Below are positions 1-10,245 of a stretch of 64,000 nucleotides of DNA, in pieces. The notes beneath the pieces are model-generated. The model saw only the letters and a program-made list of their open reading frames with translations. It ran no database searches and had not been told where the DNA came from. Positions within the stretch are counted from its first letter, which is position 1, and every line of letters begins with the position of its first letter. A program made the translations under genes and the position numbers. The DNA comes from an uncultured Bacteroidales bacterium (lineage in GTDB: Bacteria > Bacteroidota > Bacteroidia > Bacteroidales > Paludibacteraceae), in NCBI GenBank assembly GCA_946403215.1, contig CAMIZG010000001.1, positions 81,289-145,288 of the forward strand. The letters are read 5' to 3'.

Positions 1-549
1 CTGCTCCTTTTTTCAGTGGTTATTTGTGCCATTTCGGGAGTGATTCCAATCGGGTTACAATTTTCATTTCAAAGAACTCTTGCTTTTTTCCCGTTTTTCG
101 CGATAGGTTATCTTTGTCGGAAAAACAATTTTATGGAAAGAATAGAGCAATCTCCTTATGTGATTAGCATAGTTGTCTTGATAATAGGAGCAATGGTGGC
201 GTGTATATTGCCTAGATATATCCCTAATAGCCCTTATGATAGCATTCGTTCTGCTTTGGTTAGGCTTGGGCAAACCGGTAATGCTTTTTTGATGAGTTTT
301 GCGGTTGTTAGACTCTCGAGAATGTTCGCTGGGGGGGCTAAATATGGAGCGTACTCTCTTTGGATATACATCGGACACACCTTTTTCCTCATAATTCACA
401 GGCATTACTATTCATTTATCAATGTCCAGAATGTTATGATTAATTTGCTTGTGGGAATTCTATTGTCATTGATATATTGCGCTATATGTGTTTGCCTGTG
501 CTATTTTAGTCGTGAAACAAGAACGAATAGGATAAATCGGTCGATTTAG
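1..549 (+). CDS. Acyltransferase-3 family membrane protein, C-terminal part (5' end outside window)
   Basis: Hydrophobic multi-TM ORF, AIGYLCRKNN...YSLWIYIGHTFFLIIHRHYYSF, typical of the acyltransferase 3 C-terminus; ORF open at window start. Confidence 0.65.
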   Translation: MLLFSVVICAISGVIPIGLQFSFQRTLAFFPFFAIGYLCRKNNFMERIEQSPYVISIVVLIIGAMVACILPRYIPNSPYDSIRSALVRLGQTGNAFLMSFAVVRLSRMFAGGAKYGAYSLWIYIGHTFFLIIHRHYYSFINVQNVMINLLVGILLSLIYCAICVCLCYFSRETRTNRINRSI

Positions 550-556
550 CAGTCAT

Positions 557-1096
557 TTGATAATGTCTAATTTATGTAGTGTTATTACTTTTGATAATAT
601 GGTACGTTTTCTTGTAATGGATGTGGACGGCACACTAACCGATGGCAAGATCTATATGGGGGCGGATGGTGAACTATTCAAGGCATTTGATGTAAAAGAT
701 GGATATGCCTTGAAGGAGATGCTCCCCCAAATGGGCATTGAGCCCATTATAATAACGGCTCGCGAAAGTCGTATTGTGGAGAATCGCTGCCGCGAACTAG
801 GAATTTCAGAACTTCATCAAGCGTGTCGTAATAAGTTTGCAAAACTTATGGAAATTCTCAACTCCTATAGTTCAAAAGACCACACGACATACACCCCGTC
901 TAATGTCGCTTACATTGGTGATGACTTGTTGGACATATTTTGCATAGAGCAAGTTAATATTGAGAACGGATTGACAGCATGCCCTGCTGATGCAGCTGAG
1001 GAAGTGAAAAGAGTCGCAAAATATGTTTGTAAAAGAAATGCAGGAAGTGGTGCTGTTCGGGAACTAGTTGAGCTAATTCAAGAAAAATGGAGATAG
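557..1096 (+). CDS. KdsC-like HAD phosphatase (possible start at 599)
   Basis: VRFLVMDVDGTLTDGKIYMGADGELFKAFDVKDGYALKEML, ITARES, YIGDDLLDIFCIEQV: KdsC-type HAD motifs. Confidence 0.8.
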   Translation: MIMSNLCSVITFDNMVRFLVMDVDGTLTDGKIYMGADGELFKAFDVKDGYALKEMLPQMGIEPIIITARESRIVENRCRELGISELHQACRNKFAKLMEILNSYSSKDHTTYTPSNVAYIGDDLLDIFCIEQVNIENGLTACPADAAEEVKRVAKYVCKRNAGSGAVRELVELIQEKWR

Positions 1097-1103
1097 CGGA
1101 CTT

Positions 1104-2078
1104 ATGAATTGTGCTCCCGTTATAATACCGACACTGAATCGTTACGAGCATTTCTATCAATGTTTAGAGTCATTGGAGAAATGTAGTGGCGCTGAATGTA
1201 CTGATGTTTTTGTGGGGTTAGACTATCCTCCTTCTGAAAAGTACATAGCGGGATGGAAGAAGATAGATGCGTACCTTGCAGAAAAGGAAAAGAATAATGG
1301 CTTCCATAAATTAGTTGTATATAGACGCGATTATAATTGCGGGATTGGCGTTAAGCCACCCCATAAAAGCAATGTTGCTCTATTGCGCGAAGTAATTAAT
1401 GAGTCGTACGACAGAATTATTTATACGGAGGATGATAATGTCTTTAGCCCGAATTTCCTTGAATACATAAACAAGGGATTGGAAAAGTATGAGCATGATG
1501 ATTCTGTTTGGGGCGTAGTAGGATATGCACATCCTTACCAGTTTAAATTTGGACAGAATAATCATTATCGTCATAATACAGACATGTCGGGGTGGGGATA
1601 TGGGACTTGGAATAAGACTTTTGCAGAAACAGTTGACTTTGTCAAGGGAGGTGGATTTCGTAAAAGTTTTTCAACCAAGAATATGTTAAAAGCCCTTGAA
1701 CATGGTTGGTTACGTCTGTTTACGTATATATATCATTGTTATCATAAAGGGTACGCATCGGTAAATGACGGGGCGATAACAGCATACCTTATTTTGCACG
1801 ATAAATATGTTATTACACCAACGATTTCAAAGGTGCGTAACATCGGATGGGATGATCAAGGTAGGAGTTTTCAACGTGGCATGAAAGGGGTTGAGGTAAT
1901 TGCTGAACGCCATAACTCGCAGCCGATAGACAATGATGTGCATTTTGAGTACAAGGGCGATGATACAACTTATATGGATTATAATAATAAGGTGGCTGTG
2001 CGTGAGAGTGATGGATATATGTCGTTCGGGCAATTTGTCGTAAAGTTGTGGAAATCATTCTTTAAGTTACCCCAATAG
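1104..2078 (+). CDS. Glycosyltransferase (GT-A fold / sugar transferase)
   Basis: PVIIPTLNRYEHFYQCLESLEKC...IIYTEDDNVFSPNFLEY. Confidence 0.7.
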   Translation: MNCAPVIIPTLNRYEHFYQCLESLEKCSGAECTDVFVGLDYPPSEKYIAGWKKIDAYLAEKEKNNGFHKLVVYRRDYNCGIGVKPPHKSNVALLREVINESYDRIIYTEDDNVFSPNFLEYINKGLEKYEHDDSVWGVVGYAHPYQFKFGQNNHYRHNTDMSGWGYGTWNKTFAETVDFVKGGGFRKSFSTKNMLKALEHGWLRLFTYIYHCYHKGYASVNDGAITAYLILHDKYVITPTISKVRNIGWDDQGRSFQRGMKGVEVIAERHNSQPIDNDVHFEYKGDDTTYMDYNNKVAVRESDGYMSFGQFVVKLWKSFFKLPQ

Positions 2079-2081
2079 CGT

Positions 2082-3311
2082 GTGATTAGAAAGTTATTGC
2101 TATATATTATCTTTTTATGGATGGGAGGGTATTTCTCGCCTATTCTTCGTGTGGGGAAAATTGCATATTACCTTATTGCAGTTGTCTTTATTTTGTTGCT
2201 ATTGTTCACATGCTTTAAACGTGAAACGCCGCGATTGAATTTGACGTACATAATCCTATTCGCCATCGGTATAGTTGGATCCATGTTTATGGCGATGATA
2301 TACCATGATCAGTCATTTTTGAGCACAGCTATATCTCAACGCGCGCTATATTTCTTGGCGTGTTTTTTCGTGTGGTGGAAAATTGGGCTAACTGAAGATG
2401 AATTATTCCCGATGTTGCGGGTGTTAACTATAATCACGTTAGTTGTCTTTGGGCTATCACTATTTGAACCTCAATGGTTTTTGTCGCAATCCGCCATAGA
2501 GCAATTTGCCAAGCGACCGGAAAATTCAACTGATGTGTTGTGCTTTATGCCCGGGTACGTGTATGTAGTCTTATATTTCTTCTATCTTTTGCAAACCATT
2601 CCTGACTCATTCACAAAACGAGATCTTGCCATAGCAATAGCTATCCTGGGCATGTTTTTTGTGTACCAGAACAGAAGTACGTTGATGTATTTGTCTATAA
2701 TAACGTTATATTTCTTTATTAAGAACAGGTCAAACATCGGTCAGCAAGGAAGAGCCTTGATTGTTCTATCAGTTGTACTAATTGTTTTGTTAGCTTCGTC
2801 ATTTATAAGCAATGTAACGACATCTCTGCTCAACGAGACCCAAGAGCAGTTGAATGATGAAGGATACAACCGCCGCATAGCTTTGCAATTTTATGTGTTT
2901 GATTATAATGAGGGGAGTATAGCGCGTTCACTGTTCGGTAATGGTCAACCAGCTTTGGATACTGATTATCTAGACGAAATGATAGAGGGTAACGAAGAAG
3001 GTGCATATTGGAGCGATTTGGGGTTCGTCGGTGATTGGTTCTTGTTTGGCATTATCCCGATAGTAGCAATATTGATAATGGCGATTAAGGTATTTCGCTA
3101 TCCATACCCACCGTATCTGAAATACTTGTTTGCTTCATTCTTGTTGGTGCCGACTATCCATACCTTTTCAGGAAACAATATGCACGTGTTCTATTTTTCG
3201 CTTGTGATGTATCTAGTGTGCTTGAATGAATATGAATTGGAATACAATGATGGTTTTATGACTGATGCCGAGGCAATAGAACCACAAAATATAATACTGC
3301 AGGATGCGTAA
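2082..3311 (+). CDS. Wzy-like O-antigen polymerase/ligase, multi-TM (GTG start)
   Basis: About 10 predicted TM stretches, position within a polysaccharide locus, YQNRSTLMYLSIITLYFF type segments. Confidence 0.6.
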   Translation: MIRKLLLYIIFLWMGGYFSPILRVGKIAYYLIAVVFILLLLFTCFKRETPRLNLTYIILFAIGIVGSMFMAMIYHDQSFLSTAISQRALYFLACFFVWWKIGLTEDELFPMLRVLTIITLVVFGLSLFEPQWFLSQSAIEQFAKRPENSTDVLCFMPGYVYVVLYFFYLLQTIPDSFTKRDLAIAIAILGMFFVYQNRSTLMYLSIITLYFFIKNRSNIGQQGRALIVLSVVLIVLLASSFISNVTTSLLNETQEQLNDEGYNRRIALQFYVFDYNEGSIARSLFGNGQPALDTDYLDEMIEGNEEGAYWSDLGFVGDWFLFGIIPIVAILIMAIKVFRYPYPPYLKYLFASFLLVPTIHTFSGNNMHVFYFSLVMYLVCLNEYELEYNDGFMTDAEAIEPQNIILQDA

Positions 3312-4338
3312 TACCAATATCGAAATATTACGTTTTGTATTGATGGTGGCTGTTTTTATTGGGCATACCATTGTGCTGGGGCTTGACTTCGTGGATGGCC
3401 AGGTCGGCATGTATGAATATGACGGAAATATGCCAACGATGTTGTTCCTGTGCTCATTGCTAACACCGGCGACCTATTGTTTTGTGTTTATATCCGGCTA
3501 CTATGGAATAAAATTTTCATTTGCCAAGCTGTTGAACTTGTTATTGTGGCTGATTATTGTTGCGGTGGCATGTGGTGGATATCATTATTGGAGAGGAGAA
3601 ACATCTTGGTATGCAATTTATTCGTCATTCCTGCCGCTTGTACATAACAGATGGTGGTTTGTCACCGCATTTGTTACGTTGTATTTAGTTTCTCCATTTG
3701 TGAATATCGCCATGCAGCATTTTTCAAGAAAGCAAGCCATAGGCATGTTGATGCTGTTGTACGGTATCTTATTGTACAGATGGTTGTTCCTGGTATCTAA
3801 TGCAGGGAGTAGTTTTGCCGGATTATTATTTATTTATGTGTTGGCTCGATATATGGCAATGAATAATTTGTCGTTGTCAAAGCGAAATGCATGTTTATTG
3901 TTTGTGGGTTCATTAGTAATCACGACTTGTGTGGCATGTGCTCTATTTTATGGGTTACGTGAGCATATGAATCCGGTTTATGCGCAGCGAATTGTATTTC
4001 AAGTGTATGCATATTGTAATCCGCTGATTGTCATGATGGCGGTTTGTCTGTTTTTCTTTGCCTTGTCTTTTCAGCCGCGAACAGTTCGTTGGCTCAACAC
4101 CTTGTTAAAAACGAATTTGTTTATCTATCTATTCACGCAAGGAGTGGGAATAGTGTCGTACAAAGATATGGCGACTATGCTTCGCGAAAATCCCATTCAA
4201 TATACAGCAGTAGCAGGATTGATTATATTCGCATCATTGTTGGCGGGGCATATAATATCATTTGCTGCATATTGGATGGTGCGAGGAGGAGAAATGGTGT
4301 TTAAGAGAATTTTTAAAAAGATATTGAAGGAATCTTAA
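3304..4338 (+). CDS. Acyltransferase-3 family protein
   Basis: MRNTNIEILRFVLMVAVFIGHT N-terminal motif; multi-TM; overlaps upstream gene by 8 nt. Confidence 0.8.
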   Translation: MRNTNIEILRFVLMVAVFIGHTIVLGLDFVDGQVGMYEYDGNMPTMLFLCSLLTPATYCFVFISGYYGIKFSFAKLLNLLLWLIIVAVACGGYHYWRGETSWYAIYSSFLPLVHNRWWFVTAFVTLYLVSPFVNIAMQHFSRKQAIGMLMLLYGILLYRWLFLVSNAGSSFAGLLFIYVLARYMAMNNLSLSKRNACLLFVGSLVITTCVACALFYGLREHMNPVYAQRIVFQVYAYCNPLIVMMAVCLFFFALSFQPRTVRWLNTLLKTNLFIYLFTQGVGIVSYKDMATMLRENPIQYTAVAGLIIFASLLAGHIISFAAYWMVRGGEMVFKRIFKKILKES

Positions 4339-4401
4339 CGCTGATTAAGAATTCCTTTTGAAACGGCAGAATGAATCTCCGAAATATCTAATGGGAAAGT
4401 T

Positions 4402-5502
4402 ATGACGCAATCATCCACTCGCATAGACTCCGTTGATGTGGGAGCGGGAATAATGATCCTGTGGATGATTATATATCATGCCATATCATTTTCGTTGAAT
4501 ATACAACTATTGGATTATTCAGAAGTACCTGATCTAAATAGCATACCGGAGAGTCTTCATGTGTTTGTCGGGAAAAACGGACCGCTGATTCCGAAGAACG
4601 CATGTGTGATATTTCCATACCTTTATTTTTTTATGCCGTGGTTCTTTTACAAGAGTGGTCAGTTCTTTGTAAAACGCGAGATGAAAGAGTTCTGGGAAAA
4701 GGATGTGAAGAAATTACTGGTTCCGTTTCTGATCTGGTCGTTGATAGGCTACGTGATGTTTCTGCTGTTTCATGCCATAACGCATACGTTAACATGGGAA
4801 AACAGTACGATCCATATTGTTAGCGCATTGCTTAGAGGTGGAAGTATTCCGCTTAATCTTCCGTTGTGGTTCTTAACCACGCTGCTCGGAGTGCGTTTGG
4901 TGGCAAATTTGTGCTTAACGACCAAAGATTCTAATGCTGAACGGTGGTGGCTGATAGCCATAATTGTGTTGGGCTATGCTGTAGCATATTTGGCACATGT
5001 TTTACATCCCACGTTCCTTCCTGAATGGATCGCTAATGGCGCGTCCGGGCTTGTGTTTTTCGCATTGGGATATGGGCTTAAAGAATATGAGCAGAAGATA
5101 TGGGTGTTTTTGCCATGTTTGTTAGTGTATTTGATTTGCGTATTTGCGGAGTTCCCTATTGTGGATATGCACTCCAACAGTCTGTTGGCAGGAAGTTATT
5201 GGGCATGGATGCCGGTGGCAATATGTAGCATTATCGCATTTAATAATGTGTGTGCTGTATTATGCAAGTTTGTCAATTTCATTGTATTATCATGGATCGG
5301 ACGGCATTCTATGCAGATTTTCGTCTCCCATTTTTTGATTCTATGTGTGATTGATTTTGTTGTACGATATTTTGAATTGGTTCAACTTCGCCCATATTCA
5401 TTATGGCTTATGTTAGGTGCTTACATACTAATATTACCCATTTGTTGCGTATGTGTCAATCCTTCGGGAAGGATACGTGATGCAATGCATCGGGGCGAAT
5501 AG
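4402..5502 (+). CDS. Acyltransferase-3 family protein
   Basis: RIDSVDVGAGIMILWMIIYHA...GRHSMQIFVSHFLIL; multi-TM. Confidence 0.75.
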   Translation: MTQSSTRIDSVDVGAGIMILWMIIYHAISFSLNIQLLDYSEVPDLNSIPESLHVFVGKNGPLIPKNACVIFPYLYFFMPWFFYKSGQFFVKREMKEFWEKDVKKLLVPFLIWSLIGYVMFLLFHAITHTLTWENSTIHIVSALLRGGSIPLNLPLWFLTTLLGVRLVANLCLTTKDSNAERWWLIAIIVLGYAVAYLAHVLHPTFLPEWIANGASGLVFFALGYGLKEYEQKIWVFLPCLLVYLICVFAEFPIVDMHSNSLLAGSYWAWMPVAICSIIAFNNVCAVLCKFVNFIVLSWIGRHSMQIFVSHFLILCVIDFVVRYFELVQLRPYSLWLMLGAYILILPICCVCVNPSGRIRDAMHRGE

Positions 5503-5520
5503 TATAATTCGGATGATTGC

Positions 5521-6426
5521 ATGGATATCTCTGTCATAATAGTCAATTACAACACATGTGCGCTTACGCGTGAGTGCTTGGATAGCATTTTTGCTAATAC
5601 TCAGGGCGTGCAGTTTGAAGTGTTTGTGGTGGATAATGATTCGCAGAGAGATGAGAGCAAGCAAGTGTTGAGTAGGTATCCGGGGATTCAGTATGTGCAG
5701 GCGGACACGAACTTAGGTTTCGGCAAGGCAAACAATCTTGGCTACCAATATACATCCGGACGATACGTTTTGTTCTTGAACAGTGATACGTATTTGCTCA
5801 ACGATGCCTTGTCTGCCTTTGTTCATGGCTTTGATCAGTTGCCGAATAATGTGGGGTGCATTGGGGCGCAGTTGCTTTCGGAAGAAGGTAATCCGAATAA
5901 TTCGTATTCTGAATTGCCATCACTTAAGCTATATGCAGAATCAATCCTCAACTTGTATTTGTACCCATTTAGGCGTCGTAAAAATGTATGCCCCAATAGA
6001 GAAAACTCTATAGTGCCGGCATTGCCATATGAAGTGCCGTATGTAATCGGTGCAGATTTGTGCATTAGGCGGAATGTAATAGAAGGATGCGGATTATTTG
6101 ACCCAGATTTCTTTATGTATTACGAAGATTCAGAGATGCAGAGCCGCTATCGGAAGGCCGGGTATAAAGCCATGATTATTCCATCGCCACAAATCGTTCA
6201 TTTGGAGGATGCCTCATCCTCAGCCCCAAAATCGAAGCAATATACTGCTTTGTCTCGTATGCGGAATTTGCAAAGTCAGGCATTGTACTTCAAGAAGGTT
6301 TATCGCAGACCCTATTATTGGTTGTATAGGATCATTAGTTTGTTCTCGTTTCCGTTATATTTGAGGTCATATTATACATCGGCGGAAAAACGAATGCTGA
6401 TGCGAACGTTGATCCGGCCATTATAG
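5521..6426 (+). CDS. Family 2 glycosyltransferase (rhamnosyltransferase-like)
   Basis: MDISVIIVNYNTCALTRECLDSIFANT...VFVVDNDSQ...LNSDTYLL...DFFMYYEDSEMQSRYRKAGYK. Confidence 0.9.
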   Translation: MDISVIIVNYNTCALTRECLDSIFANTQGVQFEVFVVDNDSQRDESKQVLSRYPGIQYVQADTNLGFGKANNLGYQYTSGRYVLFLNSDTYLLNDALSAFVHGFDQLPNNVGCIGAQLLSEEGNPNNSYSELPSLKLYAESILNLYLYPFRRRKNVCPNRENSIVPALPYEVPYVIGADLCIRRNVIEGCGLFDPDFFMYYEDSEMQSRYRKAGYKAMIIPSPQIVHLEDASSSAPKSKQYTALSRMRNLQSQALYFKKVYRRPYYWLYRIISLFSFPLYLRSYYTSAEKRMLMRTLIRPL

Positions 6427-6456
6427 TGTCGTGAGTATCTAATAGCTGATTAGTAT

Positions 6457-7149
6457 ATGGTTTGTGCTATGATGAAAAGGATCTGGGATTTTCTCTGCGC
6501 GTTTGCTCCGATAAAGACCGTGCTCTTTAACCTTCATTATTTGCCATTTGCTGATGCGGTAAAATGCCCGATATTCATATACAAACATACGAGATTGGTG
6601 CAAATGAACGGCATGCTGATTGTGTCAGCACCGCTCCGAACGGGAATGATAAAAATAGGTCATTATGTTCCGGGGACGCAGGATGAGCGTTATCAGCAAA
6701 CCACGTGGGAAGTTATGGGTAGGATAGAATTTGTAGGAAATGCATGCATTGGTCGGGGGACGAATATTTCCGTCGGCAAGAATGCAACGATGACGCTGGG
6801 AGATAATCTGACCGTTAGCGGAAATACGGAATTGTATTGCCATCATCGCATCTCAATAGGTGATTCTTGCACGTTGTCATGGGGCATTCTGATGATGGAC
6901 ACTGATTTCCATGCAATTAAAGATAACGCATCTCAAAAAACGATAAATGCTCCCCGCCCCATACATATAGGTAATCATGTGTGGATCGGCAGTCGGGTTA
7001 CTGTACTAAAAGGTGTGCAAATAGCAAGTAATACGATTATTGCAGCAGCATCCGTTATAACGAAATCATTCGATGAGGAATATTGCGTGATAGGTGGCAA
7101 CGGAAAAGGAGCATCGATCCTAAGGCATAACGTGCAATGGGAAAATTAA
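6457..7149 (+). CDS. Hexapeptide-repeat (LbetaH) acyltransferase (possible start at 6469)
   Basis: Hexapeptide repeats, IHIGNHVWIGSRVTVLKGVQIASNTIIAAASVITKSF. Confidence 0.85.
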   Translation: MVCAMMKRIWDFLCAFAPIKTVLFNLHYLPFADAVKCPIFIYKHTRLVQMNGMLIVSAPLRTGMIKIGHYVPGTQDERYQQTTWEVMGRIEFVGNACIGRGTNISVGKNATMTLGDNLTVSGNTELYCHHRISIGDSCTLSWGILMMDTDFHAIKDNASQKTINAPRPIHIGNHVWIGSRVTVLKGVQIASNTIIAAASVITKSFDEEYCVIGGNGKGASILRHNVQWEN

Positions 7150-8090
7150 GCAACATATTCAAGCGTATTCGAAGCGGTTTTTCCGATATGCGTGCTTTCG
7201 GTATGTTTGTCGGAATGACAAACATACTGTGGCCAGTCATTGCTCACTTTCCCGAGGGAATTCGGGAGTCAATCTTGGAGAATAAGAAAAGAAAGATTGA
7301 TGACTTTTTGCAAAAGATTTGCGCTGATACGATTGAGAAATATTCATCATTGCACTTGCCTGTGCGTGAACATGAAGTGGGGAAAGAGGCTCCAATCTTT
7401 GTTTGTTGGCTGCAGGGGATAGACAAGGCTCCAGGTTTAGTTAAGGCGTGCGTAAGGTCAATAGAGCGGCATGCTTCAGGGCATCCGGTGCATATAATTA
7501 CTCTGGACAACTATCAAAAATGGGTATCTTTGCCTGATGTCATAATCCAACGTAGAGAAGAGCAGATGATGGTAAATGCTCATTTTGCCGATGTATTGCG
7601 TTGCGCCTTGTTAGCCAAATATGGAGGCTGCTGGATTGATGCGACGATTTGGATGTCAGCAGACATTCACGCCGATGTCTTCGAAAAGCCATTTTACTCC
7701 TGCCGTTTCCCTGCTGAAGGAAGATTCGTGACCGACAACATGTGGAGCAACTTTTTTATAGCAGCGAAGTCTGATTCCGTGACAATCAACTTTACAAAGG
7801 ACATGTTTTATGAGTACGTCGAGAAGGAGCCTCGTTTTATTGACTATTTCTTGATGGATTATATGATCAGATGGGGGTATGATAACATACCGGCGATTCG
7901 GGGCGAAATAGACCAAATACCATACAATAATGAGCAAATAGGTGCTTTGCGAAACATGCTACATGTGCCCTTCAATTCTCTTGAAGTTATGTCAGTCCTG
8001 AAAGAAACATACATACATAAATTGTCATGGCGATTGGATTTGAACCAATTACCGGATGATAGCGTTGGTAAATTTATATTGCGACAATGA
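7137..8090 (+). CDS. Capsular polysaccharide synthesis / GT32-like glycosyltransferase
   Basis: PIFVCWLQGIDKAPGLVKACVRSIERH...HFADVLRCALLAKYGGCWIDATIWM (DXD-like motif context). Confidence 0.8.
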   Translation: MGKLSNIFKRIRSGFSDMRAFGMFVGMTNILWPVIAHFPEGIRESILENKKRKIDDFLQKICADTIEKYSSLHLPVREHEVGKEAPIFVCWLQGIDKAPGLVKACVRSIERHASGHPVHIITLDNYQKWVSLPDVIIQRREEQMMVNAHFADVLRCALLAKYGGCWIDATIWMSADIHADVFEKPFYSCRFPAEGRFVTDNMWSNFFIAAKSDSVTINFTKDMFYEYVEKEPRFIDYFLMDYMIRWGYDNIPAIRGEIDQIPYNNEQIGALRNMLHVPFNSLEVMSVLKETYIHKLSWRLDLNQLPDDSVGKFILRQ

Positions 8091-9241
8091 AAAACGCGTA
8101 TTATATAGATACATATTCCACAAACTTTTTGCATGAAATGTTTGATGCAGCATCACTTGTGATGTTTGCATCTATGTATGACCATATTGAGTATCGCACA
8201 TCGCGTTCAAGTTATGAGCATGTAAAGGCATTGCTTGGTGAGCTGCCTGCGAATGTGACAGTGTCATATATACCGACCATCAATGCGTATCGCGGCTGGA
8301 AAAAGTTTCGATTCCTAATCAAGCAGTTGCAAGCGATACTCCATAATGCGTGGTATATCTTAACGATTCCTAAAGAGTGCGATATTATATTTAATTATTG
8401 CACATTATCCGCCTTGCCACCAATGAATTGGTTGAGTTCTTTTTGTGGTAATAGAATCTTGCAAATATGTCATGGCGAGCTGACAGAAATGGTGCAACCA
8501 TTTTCGAAAAACGTTCTATTGAAAAAAGGGTTAAATGTTTTGCGTTCCCCTAAGATAGCAATTGCGCCGAACTTATATTTTGCAGTGCTTGGGAAAAGTA
8601 TATTTAATAATGTAGCTCCTCTTTTGAGTGATTCCTGCCGGAGAAAAATGTTGTACTTTGAGCATCCGATGGTGTGCGCAAATGATATTGAGCATTCTAA
8701 GCGCGTATCGGGAAAACTTGTTTTGGGCGTGTATGGGGAAATACGTCAATCCAAGGGGGGAAATGACTTGCTGGAGTTAGCTCGTGCTTTAAAGGATAAT
8801 CCTAATGTAGAGCTGCGTTGCTTTGGACATCTTGCGCTACCGGAGAAAGAGATACGAGAGGCCGGTATAGTAATACCAATCAAGGGCAAGGAACACTTTT
8901 TGAGTAGAGACGAAATGTACAGCCAAATAAGGCAATTGGATTACGCTTTGTTCCTGCTGCCTGCAGCGCGCTATCAGTTTACAGCGAGTGGAACAATGAT
9001 AGATGCTATTGCATGCGGAGTACCCATTCTTGGCCTTTCGAATGATTATTTTGATCGGATTTTTGAATTGTACGGTGCTTTTGGCTATTTGGAAAAGGAT
9101 GTTGATGCCCTAAGACAACGCGTAGATTGGTTGATTAGTCAAGGAGATAAAAGATCAGGGTGGGACATGTATGGGGTGCGCATTGGACTTAGTCCGCAAC
9201 ACATAGCGGAGCAATTTAAGAAACAGTGGCAGCCGGAATAA
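8087..9241 (+). CDS. Glycosyltransferase (GT4/GT-B-like)
   Basis: LVLGVYGEIRQSKGGNDLLELARALKDNPNVELRCFGH...GTMIDAIACGVPILGL. Confidence 0.7.
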   Translation: MKNAYYIDTYSTNFLHEMFDAASLVMFASMYDHIEYRTSRSSYEHVKALLGELPANVTVSYIPTINAYRGWKKFRFLIKQLQAILHNAWYILTIPKECDIIFNYCTLSALPPMNWLSSFCGNRILQICHGELTEMVQPFSKNVLLKKGLNVLRSPKIAIAPNLYFAVLGKSIFNNVAPLLSDSCRRKMLYFEHPMVCANDIEHSKRVSGKLVLGVYGEIRQSKGGNDLLELARALKDNPNVELRCFGHLALPEKEIREAGIVIPIKGKEHFLSRDEMYSQIRQLDYALFLLPAARYQFTASGTMIDAIACGVPILGLSNDYFDRIFELYGAFGYLEKDVDALRQRVDWLISQGDKRSGWDMYGVRIGLSPQHIAEQFKKQWQPE

Positions 9242-9283
9242 TCGTAACGGAAAGTATATGTGCAACAATTATAATAGGCTAAA

Positions 9284-10219
9284 ATGAAAAAAGTATCCAT
9301 CATGCTCCCTGATTATAATGGGGGAGAGCTTGTGCGGCGTTCGATTGAAAGCGTGCTGGCACAAACCTATAAGGACTATGTCTTGTATCTGATTGACAAT
9401 GGATCAACGAAAGATAATACGCGTGAGATATTACACTCATACACAGATCCGCGAATTGTGCATGTGGATGTGGATGTCAACAACGGAACATCCAGCGCGT
9501 ACAATGCAGTGCTGAATAGGATAGACACACCATGGGTGGCAATCATTCATGCGGATGATTTGTGGTATCCGACCAAACTGGAGAAGCAGATGGCGTTCCT
9601 TGAAGAGCATCCGGATTATTGCATATTGGGCACATGGTATGATTATATAGATATCGATGATAAAGTAATCGGCACATCCAAAGAACCGCTGACGACATGG
9701 GGGCAAGTAGAGAAAAAGTACAGGGCTAACGAACTGGTCGTCGTATGCCATCCATCCGTAGTGTTCAGCCGAGATGTAGCCCTTTCTGTAGGCGGTTTTC
9801 ATGAAGAATTTTGGCCGACCGATGATGCGGATATGTGGCAGCGTATGCTCGAAACGGGCGGCAAGGCATGTATCTACCCGGAAGTGCTGACTATGTACAG
9901 GATTCATAACACCGCAACCACGTTCACGCGCATGTCGGACTTGAATGACAAATTACGATTTACGGAGCGTTGTATGAAGTTGCGCAGGAAGGGATTGCCG
10001 GAAATCACGTTTGAAGATTTCATGGCACAGCAGAAGAAAAGATCTCAATGGACGCGATTCCGTGAGGCATATACCGATTATTGTCATTATCATTACAAGA
10101 TGGCAATTAGGGGTGTTGCTGCTCATGACAAATGGGAGTTGTTTTCCCACGGGATAATCTATGCGATTCTGAATCCAATATCAACGATAAATATCCTTAG
10201 AAAAAAGTCATTGAGATAA
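9284..10219 (+). CDS. Family 2 glycosyltransferase
   Basis: MKKVSIMLPDYNGGELVRRSIESVLAQTYKDYVLYLIDNGSTKDNTREIL...HADDLW. Confidence 0.9.
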   Translation: MKKVSIMLPDYNGGELVRRSIESVLAQTYKDYVLYLIDNGSTKDNTREILHSYTDPRIVHVDVDVNNGTSSAYNAVLNRIDTPWVAIIHADDLWYPTKLEKQMAFLEEHPDYCILGTWYDYIDIDDKVIGTSKEPLTTWGQVEKKYRANELVVVCHPSVVFSRDVALSVGGFHEEFWPTDDADMWQRMLETGGKACIYPEVLTMYRIHNTATTFTRMSDLNDKLRFTERCMKLRRKGLPEITFEDFMAQQKKRSQWTRFREAYTDYCHYHYKMAIRGVAAHDKWELFSHGIIYAILNPISTINILRKKSLR

Positions 10220-10245
10220 GTCTAACACGAAAATAATACACTAAT

